DNA from: Otis tarda
Lineage: Eukaryota > Chordata > Aves > Otidiformes > Otididae
Direction of reading: 5' to 3'
DNA: 64,000 bases
NCBI GenBank assembly: GCA_026413225.1
Contig: CM048553.1
Span: 139,446,690-139,510,689, forward strand
Shown: piece after piece, positions 12,901-26,447 of the stretch
Position numbering within the stretch: position 1 is the stretch's first letter
Layout of the letters: each line of letters begins with the position of its first letter
The notes under the pieces: generated by a model
Seen by the model: only the letters and a program-made list of their open reading frames with translations
Told to the model about the DNA's origin: nothing
Databases searched by the model: none
Made by a program: the position numbers and the translations under genes

Positions 12901-13878
12901 GTGCAGAGCCTCAGAAGGGGCAGCACACCCAGGGACAGAGATCTTGCTGTTAAAAACATGTGCCTTATTTTAGTCTCCACTTTTCTCCTTTTGGCTTGCA
13001 CACCCTAGGTTTTGCTATGCCAGAGCTAAATTAAAGTCCTCACTCATTAAATAACTTTCTTTCCTGGATGGGCTCTGCAGTGCTGTCAAGGCTGAACTCC
13101 TTGACTGACCTCATTCTCCAAGTACTCTCAAGGGCTTTCTGAAGGCCTGTTCTTGCACTGCCCATGGGACACTCCAGGGCAGCCCAACCCATCCCTGATA
13201 CCCTTGCAATCACTGAGGGTTTCCCAGTGGAGAGGACCTCCCTCCCAGAACCAGTTTGTGCCTTGAGAAGTACCTACACACAGCCAGCCCAAACCCACCA
13301 GCATCCACATGTCCACTGCCAGGTTGGGATGACCTTGTGCTCGTCTTCTGCAGTTTCTCCATTACTTTAAAGTATGACTGTCTTCAGATGTTTCAGCCAA
13401 TACGTGGATTGCCAGTTAATTCTGTCCTAGAGATTAGAAAGTGCTGCCAGCAGCTAAGTTTTTGCATCAGTCTGATGCCATCTACTTATTACCACTGTAA
13501 AATAGCGTTTTCAAAAATTTTTCTTCTCAAATTTGGAAGAATGTTTCTCAAACATTTCAGCATTTTCTATGTCACTTTTTCACTTTTTTTAAATTAAAAG
13601 AAAAAATCCGCAGGAAAAGAAGCAGAATTTCCTTTAAGAAAACTGGAATAAAATATTTGTTTTCAGGCCTCATTAATCTCTACAGTTTCAGTGCCTCTGG
13701 GGATCTGTGGTTTCATCCTCCCCAGCGATCCACGCTCCCAAACCAACTGTATCTCCTGTAAAGAGCAGAGGTCAGTCTGTGTCTTGGCTATGTTGTTCTG
13801 CACTCTAATATTACCAGAGACGCTGCTTGCTGACTTTCTGTTGATGCCCTGAGCTTGTCCAGTCAATTTTCTTGCTTT
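9971..13878. other. Unannotated DNA
   Basis: No recognised gene or transposon. A-rich and T-rich runs occur near 10405, 11570 and 12064. The minus-strand open frame at 12318-12640 is listed separately. Confidence 0.5.
12318..12563 (-). other. Unassigned minus-strand open frame
   Basis: I do not recognise this frame. It holds about 80 codons from a non-ATG start and stays open upstream to at least about 12640, giving roughly 107 codons. Its lower half has a protein-like composition (for example LWHIPEFIKEIKSKV and VDLAAQMADCAQDANRKW), while the upper part is proline- and serine-rich, as expected of non-coding GC-rich DNA. No poly(A) tract, splice context or promoter supports it. It could be an old retroelement or processed-gene remnant, or chance. 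Confidence 0.2.
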
Positions 13879-13913
13879 GCAATGAGCATTTTAGCAAATT
13901 AAATGCTCATTGC
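13879..13913. repeat. 13-bp-arm perfect inverted repeat
   Basis: Bases 13879-13891 (gcaatgagcattt) and 13901-13913 (aaatgctcattgc) are exact reverse complements around a 9-base loop. With loops of up to about 30 bases, a 13-bp perfect arm is expected well under once in 64 kb of random sequence. The pair is mildly unusual but no function is visible. Confidence 0.9.
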
Positions 13914-16900
13914 CAGCAACTTCTTTCTTTTCTATTTGTTACTTTCCCTGTCCTTCCTAATCAGCCTGTTGTTTTTCATGGTTGAATAAGTATAAATAAT
14001 TAGCACATTAAAAAAATCAGAAATCTCCTATTGAGTATTATTGAGGTTGAAAAGGAGGGTGCATCAATCAAATTGGTGTTTGCAATTATTTTCTCAGTTC
14101 CGCTCTGTGGAACTTTCTAACAGACTTGGGAAGCATGGATAAGGCTATCCACAGCTTTTTTTTGGGAAACAAAATATCTCCCCATCTCCCTCAGATTTTT
14201 CCCTGAAAGTCTATTTGTTTAGTGCTGAGCTTTGCCAGACCTCTTGGTTCTTCTGTTCTAACACAGAAAAGCAGTTACAGTATATTAAATGATTCAGAGA
14301 TACATTTTGAAGTAATTAGATGCAGAGCAGTGATGCAGAAAATTAGTCAAAATTAGTGTAAAATTATCATAACCACTGCGCTGAGTCCTGATTCCGATGG
14401 AAGCTGCAATGCTAGTGGAAAAAAAAAAGGAAGAATTATATTTTAAGTCACAGTCCTGGAAGTCAAAAGACCAGTGTTCAGTCCTAGCGCTGTGCGAGCT
14501 CGAGCAACTCGACTAACTTCTGTTCCTCACCTGCAAGCAGGGGTAGTCACTGTCTGCTACAAAGGAGGAAATCTATCAGTTTTTATAAATTACTTCTAGA
14601 TACTGTGATATAAAATGCACTGACACCAGGGTCAGCAGGGTTTTCTTTCTTAGAAAACTCTAGGAAAAAAAAGAGCATTTATGTATTTTGTTTACTTTGG
14701 AAAGCATCCTTGGGAATGTTTTCAATGGTAAAGTTAGATGCTCCTTAGCTTTTGGCAGAAGGTCATCATCCTTGACTCCTTCCACATCCTGAGCAATCCT
14801 GTTTATTCTGTGTTTCACATGAAGAACTGTCACTCCTTCCTGCTCTCCATACCCCTTCCTGTGCTCAGGGCGTAATGCTGATCAGGATGTAGGACAAAAC
14901 TTTTGTTGTCAACCAGGGCGTAAGATACAGCTTTGGCTGAGGATGCTGGTGGAGGAGGACTTGTGAGACAATGTCCCCTGTAAATTGTCCTCTTGCACAT
15001 GCCCCACAACCTGCCTGCTCCCCCTCTGCACCACTGGCCTGGGACATGCTTCGGTGAAGGGGAGGGAGCTGGAAGAGCATCTTACAGGGGTGCAACAGAG
15101 AAAAGGAATGGAAACTATTTTGTGTCAAAACTCTGTTCTTGGTGCACATGATGGTGTGCATCCAGAGCAGGCACACACTGAGGGCCAGAAGATTGGATAC
15201 AGACAGGAGCCAGCCCCAGGAGACCAGTCCAGATATCCATATATATAGGTCCAGATTATCTATGGACCTGTCCTTTCTGTGAAATGCAACCACACTCTGT
15301 GATGATCATGTTACTCTGATGCTATGGCCATTGCCTGCAAGGCTGAGCACCTGTATTTCCCTGAGCTCTTCCTACTCTCTCCTGTCTCTTGCCTGGTGCA
15401 TTGGTTGTGAGGTCCTTGGAGGAAGGACTGCTGCTTAATTCTGTGCCTGTGCAATGCCTCCTGCATTGTGGTTCTGGGCCTTGCTGGTTTTTAGATCATT
15501 ATTCTAATGCAGGTGAAAATTACATGTGTCACTTCAAGCCTGTTTTCAAAGCTGGCGAGCCCTCATGTTTCTTCCGGGGGTTTATATATGTATAAATCCT
15601 TGAGCAGGGGTCTCTGAATGCTAAAGGTTTAGAGAGAATCTGTTGATGTTGATGGAAAAGACAGAATAGGTCATACTTCATTTGCATGTTGTTACCAACT
15701 ATAAGTGTTTCAATCATTTTCATTAACATTTGTTTAAGTTTATGAATTTAAAAAAAAACAAACATTTTTGGGGAGTTAGTGACAAAAGGGTTATATTACA
15801 TGTGTCCTGCGGGAAAGATAAATTCCAGTCTTGTATGCCCAGGGTAGGCTCTGGACACAGTGGAAAGACGACAGCAAGCAAGTCTGCAAATAAGCTAATG
15901 CTATAAATGTCTTGCTTCTGGGACAAAAAACTGGGGAGTCCTTGCTTCTGCCAGATCTGAGAAGCAGATTCTTCTGAGATGTGTTAGGCGCCAACAACAA
16001 CAGAAACAACTCTGACAGCCTGGCTTGGCTGTAGGAGTTGCAGAGAAGCCAGGTTAGGTGTTTGCTGCAGCGCCTTCAGGGTATGTCGGTCACTGGGACA
16101 AGAGGCACAACGGAAAAGACAGAAAAGCTGTGGTGAGGAAAACAAGGTGGTTGTGATGTATCGCCTGCAGATGACCAATTTTTTAATAGTCCAGGCCAAA
16201 TCAAGCTGATTCCTACTTTAAGCAAGGTGTTGGCCAGAAAGTGATGATGAATTGATGGATTAATCTTTAGGGAAATGGGAGTGAGCAGATGCACTTTTCT
16301 TCCTTTTCTCTAGGCATACAGTCATCTTGATTTATCCTTTCACTATGAGTAAGATTTTCTGCTCCAGCCTAGTGAAGAGTGTTTGGGAAGTGCATGAAAT
16401 AACCAGGAGCAACTTGATTTTGTTTTATTTCCCAGAGCAGAAGTATCAGTAGGTGATATGGTCACTGTTGTTATGGGGGACCTCAACCTCTTGCATTGCC
16501 AAGGCCACCTGGCCATGGGACTAGATGCAGTTTTGGATCCCTTTGTCCAATGAGTCCCTCCTCCTCTATCAAACAAGCCCTTTGTGTATGGGGTGCGTGC
16601 TGGATCCTACCAGACAGCCCCACACCGGTACCCACGGCACTGCTTGGGCACTATGGTAAAGCAGAGCAAGAGGGAGGTGGCCGGGCAGTGCAGAGTTGGC
16701 AAGAAGACAAAGAAAGAGCCAGTGAAAGAGAAATAAATGAAAAGGAGAAATGCAATGGGCTGGAAGGACAACGACAATGGGAATGGGAGAAGAGACCATA
16801 AATACTCAAAAAGCTGCAGAATTATAGTAAACAATTAAAATAGCATGAAGCTATTCTGACAAGAATGGGAAGAAGCACTTAGAAGAAGTAAATAAAGCAG

Positions 16901-19900
16901 GGTTAGAAAGAAAGATCATGAGATGGAAGAAGGCAGAAGAAAGGCCAGTTAAGTTAAAGCAGAGACAGTGAGAAAAGAAGGCATGGTGTGTGTGAGAAGG
17001 AAGAAACTTGAATAGCCAGCAGTGAGTAAAGGAAGGGGGGCACACACAGAAAGCCCATGAGTGACCAGCAGAGGGTGGTGAGATGGACTGCTGGTGGGGA
17101 GGGCAAGAACGTATGGCAGTGGGGGCTCTGCACCAGGGTTGTCTTCTGCAGGCCCCTGCGCTGGCAAAATTCAGTGGGAACCTGATTTCACCGGTCAGTG
17201 AGGGGTCTTTGGATTTAGCTCTTTAAGTCATAACATGCTGATGTTACACAGCTGTCAAATTGTGTAATTTGCATTTATATAACCCCTGTTATTCCAATCT
17301 GGACTAAGAAAAGACTGCGCTGTGCCAAAACCTTTCTTACTTGAAACATGATGAAATATTACCTCACTAACACTGCGTGTACTATGAGCAACTTCAATTA
17401 ATTAGTCGAGAGCCCAAAGGTTAAGCACACATGGATTACCCAGTGTAATTTTTTGGGGGTATGCGTACAAAATAATCAATCTAGAGTTGCCAGTGGGAAC
17501 ATTTCCTCCTCCCTGCCTCAAGTTGCTCTTTGACACTTCTTTGAAGCTGTGTTGAGACGTGTCTACCCAATTACAAACGGAACACAAATACTGAATATGC
17601 TCAGTAAAACCCTGTCTAGAAATCACCATGTGATTTTTGCTTGGTTCTTTGAGGACTGTTTCCTGATTTGTTCCCTAAGCAGAGGCACATGGGAAGAAAA
17701 TGCAGTGTGAGATTGTGGTGCATGGGCAGCTGGGGCTCGGGGCAGCCATCGAGTGTCTGCAGCTTTGGGGACTGACACAGCATCCTTGGTACAGGAAGGC
17801 ACGAGAGCTCAGTTAATAGATGCAGTCATGGCTGCACAGCCCTTTCTGGGGCTGCATCCTCCTTATTACTGACTTATTTCCACACAATTTTCTGTTTATA
17901 TTCCTGCAGTGTCTACAGACCCCATTAAAGAATTTGGGGGTTCATGTTGCTGCAGACTGTACCAACTTGTAGAGAAAATAAAGTATCTAAAGTATCTGCC
18001 CCAGAAAACTTACAATTAGAATGATTTATTTGGCAGAGAGGAGTAATTTATTTATTCCTTTCTGGTTCTATGCTCCCTGCTACCCACTTGTGAAATGTTT
18101 ATGTGAGCTCCTCTCTGCTAGCTAGTACTTCTTTAGTTGAATTATTTGAACTTTGAAAACAAATCCTTTCTTTCACTAATGGATTTCCAGTAGTGTTTCT
18201 CACATGTTTCTCCTTAACTATTTCTCTTTGTAAGAGGGTTTGAGACTTTCCCATTGGGAGATCTCTATGAATCTATTCAAAGAGAAGGTGCTGGCCCGTT
18301 TTCACATAAAATCACTGTGATTTGAGCATGGCAGAATGGGGGACCTGGGAGCTTTAAGCCACATCTCTCATCTCTCTGTTGATCCTCCCAGAAACAAACC
18401 CGAAGTTTTCTTTCTTTCCAGGGGAAAGAAAATCAGTGCGCAAGTTCCCTCAGCTAGCTGAGGTAATTGAACATGACTGCCATATCTCAGGTGAAGCTTA
18501 GTCTGCCAAATTACAAATAGAAGGGAAGAGGCTTCTTCTCATACCGCCCTACCAGCCTTTTGTGGGTACTTCACCATATGTTGTCTACATCGTTATTTAT
18601 GTAAATTACCTCTGATTGCTGAGTGCTGCTGTCTTTTCCTCAAAGAGGAAATCCAAAATGCGGGATTTCACTGGACATGCAACTACTAATGTAGTGTGTT
18701 AAAGGGAGACATCAGCACAAGCGTTTTTTTTTTTGTACGTGAAATGTTCTTTTCCTCCACACATAATGTATGTAAGGTGCCTTGAGCAAGATACAAGTCT
18801 CTAGTTTGCATTATTTCCACCTCCGTGACCATAAAGTCCGATGGGTCCCAGGGATCATCAACATCTCAAGTGCCATCTGGAAACCTCTGAAGTTACCTGC
18901 TTTTGGAAAGAGGATGACTCCGTTATTGTGTGCTGTCATGTTCCCCATCAAAGCCCAGCTCAATGGCACGATGCTTCCCAGAAGACTGACATCTCACAAC
19001 CATGCACAGATAAAAGTAGAAGATACATCTTGCTAAATGGGGCTGGGGAAACTCCTGTGGGTGGAAATGGACTTTCACCTTCTCTAATAGAGAGCCCAGC
19101 ACAGCTGAGGTCACTTTATGTGTGATTCATTTTGTTCCCTTGTATTATGATGGAGTATGCTTTCTTTGCTCCACTCCTTTTGGTCTGTTTGATTCCCCGT
19201 TAATTTTGAAGGCCCCTTTGTAGGCTTGAAGTAAATTGTGCCCTTTGGTGTTTGCTGAATTGGGGATACTCAGCACCTTTCAGCCTTAGCATGGAGCTGA
19301 AACAGATGCTAAATGGTAAAATGCAGACATTGTCTCAGTCCTTCTGAATTTTGCATTATCATGATGTCTGCGTATTTCTCTAAAACAGTCATACGCAAAG
19401 GGATGCATTTGTCATTCTACTTATTCTCTGCTTCTCAATGTAGGAAATTGTTCCTCGGAAGTAAGCTTCCCACAGAAGATTGCATTTGATGGATTTACTC
19501 CAGAAATTTGGCCAAGATGAATTTTGAAAGTGAAGTCATAATTTACACATGAAATTTCAGGTACAGAAGCCTTTTTCAAAACTTCATTGCGATTTAAAAG
19601 TTACATGAAGGTTTGTGCTTGTTTAATTTAGCTTTGATGATTGACTTAAAGGTATTTCTCTTTCTGGCTATTTTGGGTTGAGCACTGAGAAAAATGAAAT
19701 GGAATGTCTTACTGTGATGTATATGTTTATTTAATTAAAAAAAAAAAAGCATTTAGGAATAAACCCAAAACCAACAACAAGACATATGAGATAAGTTTGG
19801 AGGGAGATTTTTGTCCCATCATCCTGCCGGAGTGCAGCATTCTGCATATGGGATAATCTGGTTGAACAACCTGCAAGTCCTGCAGGTTTCCTGAAAGACG

Positions 19901-21634
19901 GAGAAGTATACCCAGAACAATTTGCTGCTAGGAGGATTGGCACCAAAGAGCCCTTAATAACAGGTTTTCCTTGTGAGAGGAGCTTCACACAAAGGGAGAT
20001 TAAGGTCTGGTGCAACAGTATGTGTGGTTTGCTTGGATGACCTTGGTACATACAGCTCCTTGCTGTCCTCCAGACCTCTTCAGCAAGGCAGGGCACAGAG
20101 ATGTGGGGAGGTGGCTGCAAGGCAAGCTATGGTAGATCCTCTGATGTCTGCAGCTCTCATGCTCCCAGCCCACCACAGGAGCAAGGCATTGAGAGCAACA
20201 TAGCCTCTGCATTGCCACCAGTTTTCCACTGGGCAATATAGTGGTCTCCCTGCTCAGCACATTGGCTGCTGTCAATCCCTTTCCAAGGTACTCAACTCTC
20301 TTATAATATTTTTGAGATCTGTAGGCCCTCAGGTCAATCTCAACGTGGATGTAAGATCTGTGGCACTGTGATGGACACATCAGGTGAGCCCCTGTGCACA
20401 GGAGGCAAGGCTGCTGTGTGAGAAGTGCCTGAAGTTCCTTTCTTCTGGGGACAGGCTGCCATCCCCGCCAGTCCTTCCTCTTGCTCTTTAGGGCAAGGAA
20501 CAAGTGCAGTGTGTGTTGTTTGGTTTCAGGGAGTCCAGCTCCCTGCTGCAGTAGCAATGTGGATCACAAGGAGGGGGGGTACTGTCTCTGAAATAGCTTC
20601 CCCTCTTCCACCGATTTGAGCTAATCTTTGAAAGTGTTTCTTTTTCCTGAGGTCACACGTTCTAAGTACTGACTTACTAAATAGAAAAATGACAGGGGAA
20701 TATGCTCCACATAATTTATGGGAAATTAACACAGAAGTAACAAAAGTCACATTTGTCCTGTGGTTTTTGTTACCGTAAAATGGGACTGGATAGGAATCTT
20801 GAGTACACTTTAATAATTCCCAGATACTAATAAGAAATGATCCAGCAGCTTGTGGTGCTTAAGATTTCAGGAAAAGCAACAAATTACTTTGACTTCTTCT
20901 GATCCACATCAACAAGACCACAAACCACTGATCTCCTAAAATATGGTACATCCAGAAAACCCACTAGACGGTTTTATGAAGGAGTCATTGTTTTTCAAAA
21001 CAAAATGAATGTGGAAAGGACAATTTTTGGCAAATAATTACATCTGTAATGGAAAACATACTGGTTCATTAAACTACACTCTTAATCTTCCTCACTTATT
21101 TATCAGCTTTTGATGGAGCAGAGTCTGGGATTTATATTCTGTCCCATGTCCCACAGAACTTTTGTCCAGTAAAAAGGTCATCTGTAAATCTTACATAGGC
21201 AAGTGTAACATTTTCCTACCATAACATCATCTTAAAAAAGGGGGAAAAAAAAGACATGGCATTAAAAGTTAAAAGCTGCCGTAAACCTAAGAAAATACAT
21301 TTGTTCAGCTGAGCCCACATTAAGCTTGATTTGCTTCATTTGGAAACAGCTGAAACTGGGTAATCTTGAGCTTGTAGTGAGAAATACCAATTTAACATGT
21401 ATTTGGTGTGCTAAGGGCTGCCCTGTTCTAATTAAAAATCCACTGTGTTTTTATGGTGGTATTCTGGAGGCTGTCTGATTTGCTGATGAATGCTGACAGG
21501 ACTATTAAAGCTGTGAAACAACATCACTTGAACGTGGCACAAAATGAAAGGAAAAGCACTGCCATGCTGCTCTTGGGTGTTGTTATCCTGATTAAAATCG
21601 GAGCCAAAGTGAAAATCATCCCTGGGCTATGCAC
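13914..21634. other. Unannotated DNA
   Basis: No recognised gene or transposon. A purine-rich stretch runs from about 16650 to 17050. The longest open frames (14865-15293 minus, 142 codons; 20000-20557 minus, 185 codons) carry no family motif and are within chance length. Confidence 0.5.
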
Positions 21635-21654
21635 TTATTTATTTATTTATTTAT
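21635..21654. repeat. (TTAT)5 microsatellite
   Basis: Five exact copies of the tetranucleotide TTAT. Short and uninterrupted, so potentially length-variable. Confidence 0.95.
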
Positions 21655-23829
21655 CCCTTTAAAATTACTTCATGGCATTGATAGCTGTGTTTCCCGACAG
21701 GAACCCTTACAGCATTGTGATTAAGTGAAGGAGCATTTCTTATTAACCCCTCTTGTTTGTGCCTAAAAGTACAGATGAAGAATAGTAGAGTGTGCTATGT
21801 GTCAGTATGAATGTGCAATATGGAGAGCTGGATGGGACCCTGACTATTAACGTTTCTTGACATTGTTAGTTATTAAAAATTCTTTTCTAAGCAGTTTTGA
21901 GAAGCATGTCAGCAGGCCTTTGATATTCAATGGGAAAAGAGTCACGTAGATAGACCATGGCCTTTAATTTGTCCCCTTAAATTGCCCATGACAAGCTGAA
22001 AATGTCTATTTTCCCATTATTTGCCATGTTTTAAAAAAGTAGGACTCATTCAAATGATGACTGGACTCACAAGCAAAGCAGCCAAGCCAGAGCCATACTA
22101 GCTTGTGGCTTTTGGGCCACATCAAACATCTCTCAGTCCTTTCCGTGGGAGGTGGAGGAACAGGCAGGTTAGAAATAAAGTGGACTTCTTTGCATAAGGT
22201 CCCAACAACCCTTTTATTTCATATGCATACATATAAAGTTTATAGGGTGACTTTAATAAGCCTTTTTTTTTTCTGTGGACTGCTGTCCTCAGCCAGCACT
22301 CAAGCAGGACACGTGGCAGGGTGGAGCATGGGCAGAGGTCTGGGCACAGCTGGGGAGCTGGGTGAAGAGGGATGCTGCCTGGAGATGGGGCTGGCACTGG
22401 GCAGTGGATGCTGCCTTCAGTCCTGAGGAGAGGGGGCCTCCTCCCAGCTCTGTAAGGAACAGGATGGCTAGTTTTGCCTCAGAACCAACGTAGAAGTGGG
22501 AACAAATAAGCTCTCCTTTTCCATCCAATCAAGATATCGAGCTAAAATTAACCAAGGCACAAAGAGATGTGAGAAAAAAAAAAGTATTTAATTGTCTATA
22601 CACCAGTGCTCCGAACCTGGTAATAAATTGGCTGCGTTGCCATCACTGGATGCTGCCCGTAGGACTCACATGCCTGGAATGCAAAAATCCCTGAACGTAA
22701 CCTATTTAGGAAGAGTCAAGAGGGGAAAGGGAATGGCAGGCTATGTGAAACAGGCTGTTATCTCTCTTTGAGTCACTGGACATCCTCTCACTTCCCCTCT
22801 TCTCCTCCCCTGCTCCCCCCCCACGCAGTTTGCATTCTGTTTTCGGGGAAGTTATGGTCAGAGAACGTGGTGCTGGGAGAAAACAAGGGGGAGAGTGGAA
22901 CATGGCGGCACAACCGGCTGCTTTGGTCCCAGCAGCTGGCGCGTTTCCCTGGAGCGTGCACACCTGTGGCTGTACAGCGTGAAATCTCCTTTACCCAGGT
23001 ACCCGCATCAGGTAGAAAATTGTCCCAGCAAATGAGATCTCTCAGCTGACACAGCTGTTTGGGGCTGGGCGCAGTGTTTCTGCACAGTGGAGAAGGGATG
23101 GACAGGTGGTGGTTTTATCCTCAGTGTCTCCTGAAACTTTGAGCAAAGAGTTTGTGTGTGTTACTTGTCATTGTACATTCCTGTGTAGAAGAGTGAGTTT
23201 GACGGGGATAGAGTGTCCAGCTCTGATGCGGATCTCTTAGAAGGGGCTGCTGAAGCCTGGAGATGACATAGAAAAAATCCACTCAAACTGTTTAAGTATT
23301 GTAAGGAAATGTCTTATAGTGACAAAAATTAAAATCTGAGTCTGCAAAGTGTTATGTGATGTGGCTGCACATGGGAAAGAGTCTGCAGATGTCTCTTGCA
23401 GTCCCATGTGCCTGACATGGTTCACATGATGTCACGAAAGTGACACCAAATGCTTTACTGTGAGAAAACAGGAGATGCTTTTAATTAGCTTTCAACAGAA
23501 ATGACAAAATCACAGTACTGGGTTTTTTTTAATGCCTCCCTGTATTTTGTGCTGGAACGAAAAAACCTGTAAGATGTTGGAAGTTTCAATTTGAATGACA
23601 TGCTGGGTCTGCCATTCTGTCAATGTTAAAATACCATAGACTTTTCAAAATGTACTGAATTTTGAACAATCTAGCAAAACTGAATGGTATATCTGTCTTA
23701 ATGGATAGAAAATAGTCACAAAAGTCCATGCCATAATTAGACTACAAGTAGGTTATAACCAGATTACTATGTGGAGATAGAATAAACTCTAAACTACATA
23801 TTTTGTAGTATACTAACAGGCTTGATTTT
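21655..23829. other. Unannotated DNA
   Basis: No recognised gene or repeat family. A pyrimidine-rich stretch with an eight-C run lies near 22788-22823. A GC-richer patch at 22270-22450 holds overlapping short open frames on both strands without motifs. Confidence 0.5.
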
Positions 23830-23908
23830 AAATAAGAAATAAGAATGATGTCCACAACAGCCAAAGACAATAGGAAAGAGGTTTGGACACTTAGGAACAA
23901 AAAGAACA

Positions 23909-24160
23909 TTGGCCCTTGAGAGAAGAAATGAAAGTGTCAATTATGATGGAAGAATAGCAGAACTGTTAAGCAAATACTTCTGTTATGTATTTGGGGAAAA
24001 GCCACGTGAATTAGTCATATTACATGCTGATCCTGATACTGAAACACTTGCCAGTTCAACAGTTTCTCAGAGAATGTTAAACAGCAGCTACTAAAGCTAG
24101 ACGTTTTAAAATCAGGAGGTCTAGATAATTTGCATCTGAGAGTTTTATAAGAGGTTGCCG
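23909..24160 (+). pseudogene. Old LINE reverse-transcriptase N-terminal remnant
   Basis: Starting at 23909 the frame reads ELLSKYFCYVFGEK, which matches the stretch just before the fingers of CR1-type reverse transcriptase. The match resumes near 24096 in another frame as KLDVLKSGGLDNLHLRVL with a stop directly after it. The region between needs frame changes, so no product is possible. It is part of the ancient LINE at 23.8-25.45 kb. Confidence 0.6.
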
Positions 24161-24437
24161 AGGAGCTCTTTGGATGATTAATGGTACTTTTCAGTAAGTC
24201 TTGGAACAGCGGGGAGTTTTAGAGGGCAGAGCAAAAATTAAAGTTAAAGTTAAAATTAAGGTTATTAAAATGGGTAAAATTGCAACCCAGGTAATTTTAA
24301 GCCTTTTACCTTTACACTGATTGTGAAAAAAAACATAATTGTTGATGAAATTAATAAAGAATGGAGAAAGCTAATATAATTAATCCTAAACCGTAGTTTT
24401 CAGGGAAAATATCTGAAACTGACCTGTGGTTTTGTGG

Positions 24438-24456
24438 TTTTTTTTTTTTTTTTTTT
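24438..24456. repeat. T19 homopolymer
   Basis: Nineteen consecutive T residues inside the old plus-strand LINE. It is not a LINE tail of this copy, because LINE-like sequence continues on both sides. Confidence 0.95.
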
Positions 24457-25450
24457 GTCTATACTTGCATGTTGGTTGAAAAGCAAGTCTTGTAAAATGT
24501 TTGATTTAGTACTGTGTAACATTTTAATCAATGAACAACATAATTCACTCCCTGGAGTGTACTACCAGGATTAGATGCCATAATACCATAATAAATGGAT
24601 CACCCTGTTGAATATATCTATTTTTAGTTGCTTCTTGTAGTTCTGGGTCCTGTCTTCTTCAATTTTTCTAACTGAAGACCTGAAAGTAAATCATTGCAGA
24701 GAAGGTTTGCAACCATTTTGGAGACTGGGGAGGAGTAAAGTAACAAAGACAGGTAGCTACTAATAAAAATGGGTCTTCTGAATCAAGCACACTTGTAAAA
24801 GTAATGTCAGACTTCTGAGAAAAAAAAGAAAATGAGCCTTGCTTATGAGATAGGTAGCTCCAACTTATCAGAAGTAACTCTCCAAAGGACAGTGCCAGGC
24901 AAGGTAATCTAAATAAGCTGATCAGATCCTTCAGTGTATAAAGAACATATCCTATGTAGGTACAGGGAGATCAGAAAGGGTGAAATACTAGATCCTCTGG
25001 TGAAAGACTCATGGGGTTCAATCTGATTATTTTAATAAGAAGAGAAGTTAGAATTTAAGGGAAAACCTTAAGGTACTCATGCTACTTAGAATTGGTGGTT
25101 ATCTTTCATAAAAGCTCCAGTCAACCAATGCTAAGAGTTAGAGGTCTGGTATGGTATGGGACAAAATAAATGTGACACAACCTAAGGACTGTCAGCTGCA
25201 GCTTGACAGTTTTGGAATAGAAATAAGGCTTAAATGTTTTCAGAGAGTGATGTTAACCATTTGAGCTATATCACATGAATGCAGCACATTTCTTTCAATG
25301 GACACTTTAAAATTAGAGTTTTTAAAACAGGATGTTGTCTCATTCAAATAATTATTTTAGGGAAATGTTATGTGTTATGTTTACAGAGAAGATCAAAGCA
25401 GAAGAACATGACAAATTGCACTGGTGTAATAAGCATTAATCTACGTGGTG

Positions 25451-26447
25451 AATAGCTGAGTTTATAATGCTGCCTGGGACACTGGGACTGATAGGGAAGA
25501 ATTTGGGAAAAAGGATGAAAAGCTAAAGAATCTGGAGAGACAAAGAGAATATATCTGTTCTGGGCTGGAGACCAGATGAAAGGTTTGGGGTCAATTGAGG
25601 TTATGCTGAGTGTCAGTGACCACCAGAGTATGCTGCAAAGCTTCGAATGGACCCGTGCTTCTCACGTTTTGCTGGTCCTGCCTTGTCCAGGTAAAATCTG
25701 CAAGGTGTGCTAGTCCAGTGCATGTCTGATCCTGTCTTGGTACAATCACGTGAAACAGGTACATCTTCCCTCATGTCATGAGGCAGAACGCTGACTCTGA
25801 AGCCTTCATTCCCACAAATGCTAGCTAACAGGGCTACTGATACCATGGCACTTATCTTTTCCGCTCTTTTAAAAATCCAAGCTAGCAGACAATCAATCAG
25901 CCTTTCCCCCATCCTAATGACTCACACAATTTTTATTGAAAGAACTGCACCTAAAGCTGAAAAATCAATTGCTCAAAATCTTGGAAATACTGGGAATAAT
26001 TTGTCTCCCTTGAATCTACGTGAAATGAGGCGAACTATAGTCATTTGTCATTTCCCATGGAGCAGTACAGTGTTCAGGGCACAGAACAGTCATGCCGAAG
26101 AGGTGGATCAGAGTTTTTCAAGGAAGGATGGCCACTTCCCTGGCTGCAGAAGTTAGTAAACTGGAGTAAACGCTACAGCTGACTGTAGGAAGAGAAAAGA
26201 TAGTTCTATGATTAAGGCAGTTGCATGCTGCTCTGAGAGAGCTGCTTTCTGCCTTTGCCTTTGCTTCAGGAGACATCCTAACTTAAGTCCTTTGCAATCC
26301 CCACGTAACTTCAGTAGAGTTCTGGCCAGTGGCAGTTTGTAATGTACACTGGCATGCAGCAAGAGGTAGTAGAGTGACTTTCAGCTAAGCATCAGGCAGA
26401 TACCTATGGAGTAAGTTAAGCTACAGAGTTGCATCTGTAGGGAAACA
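25451..26447. other. Unannotated DNA
   Basis: No recognised gene or transposon. Two opposed open frames at 25613-25912 and 25818-26156 have no family motif. Confidence 0.5.

Larger units (their letters stand above)
23830..25450 (+). mobile_element. Ancient CR1-superfamily LINE, about 1.6 kb
   Basis: A long, heavily mutated plus-strand LINE copy. In order it shows the start of the reverse transcriptase region (KLDVLKSGGLDNLHLRVL near 24096, matching the CR1-type 'K..GPD..HPR.L' block, then KSWNSGEF). A trace of the 'QHGFRKGRS' block follows near 24391-24420. A stretch near 24640-24720 corresponds to the 'ND.....L.KFADDT' segment. Near 25213-25400 comes the 3' region, where 'ggaatagaaataaggcttaaatg' and 'ttttagggaaatgttatgtg' resemble the last ORF2 codons and 3' UTR of old amniote CR1/L3 elements. 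Many stops, frameshifts and a 19-T run show great age. The family name is by eye; a library search would fix it. Confidence 0.7.

Noticed and set aside
14865-15293. 142-codon minus-strand frame with a hydrophobic stretch
   Set aside because: The hydrophobic run suggested a membrane protein, but there is no family signature or gene context and the length is ordinary for chance.
16650-17050. Purine-rich stretch compared with a similar one at 34560-34890 as a possible shared repeat
   Set aside because: Both are G/A-rich but I found no ordered sequence match between them, so shared composition is the simpler explanation.
20000-20557. 185-codon minus-strand open frame
   Set aside because: No domain, signal or splice context; GC-richer local sequence lengthens random frames. 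About one frame this long is expected by chance in a window of this size.
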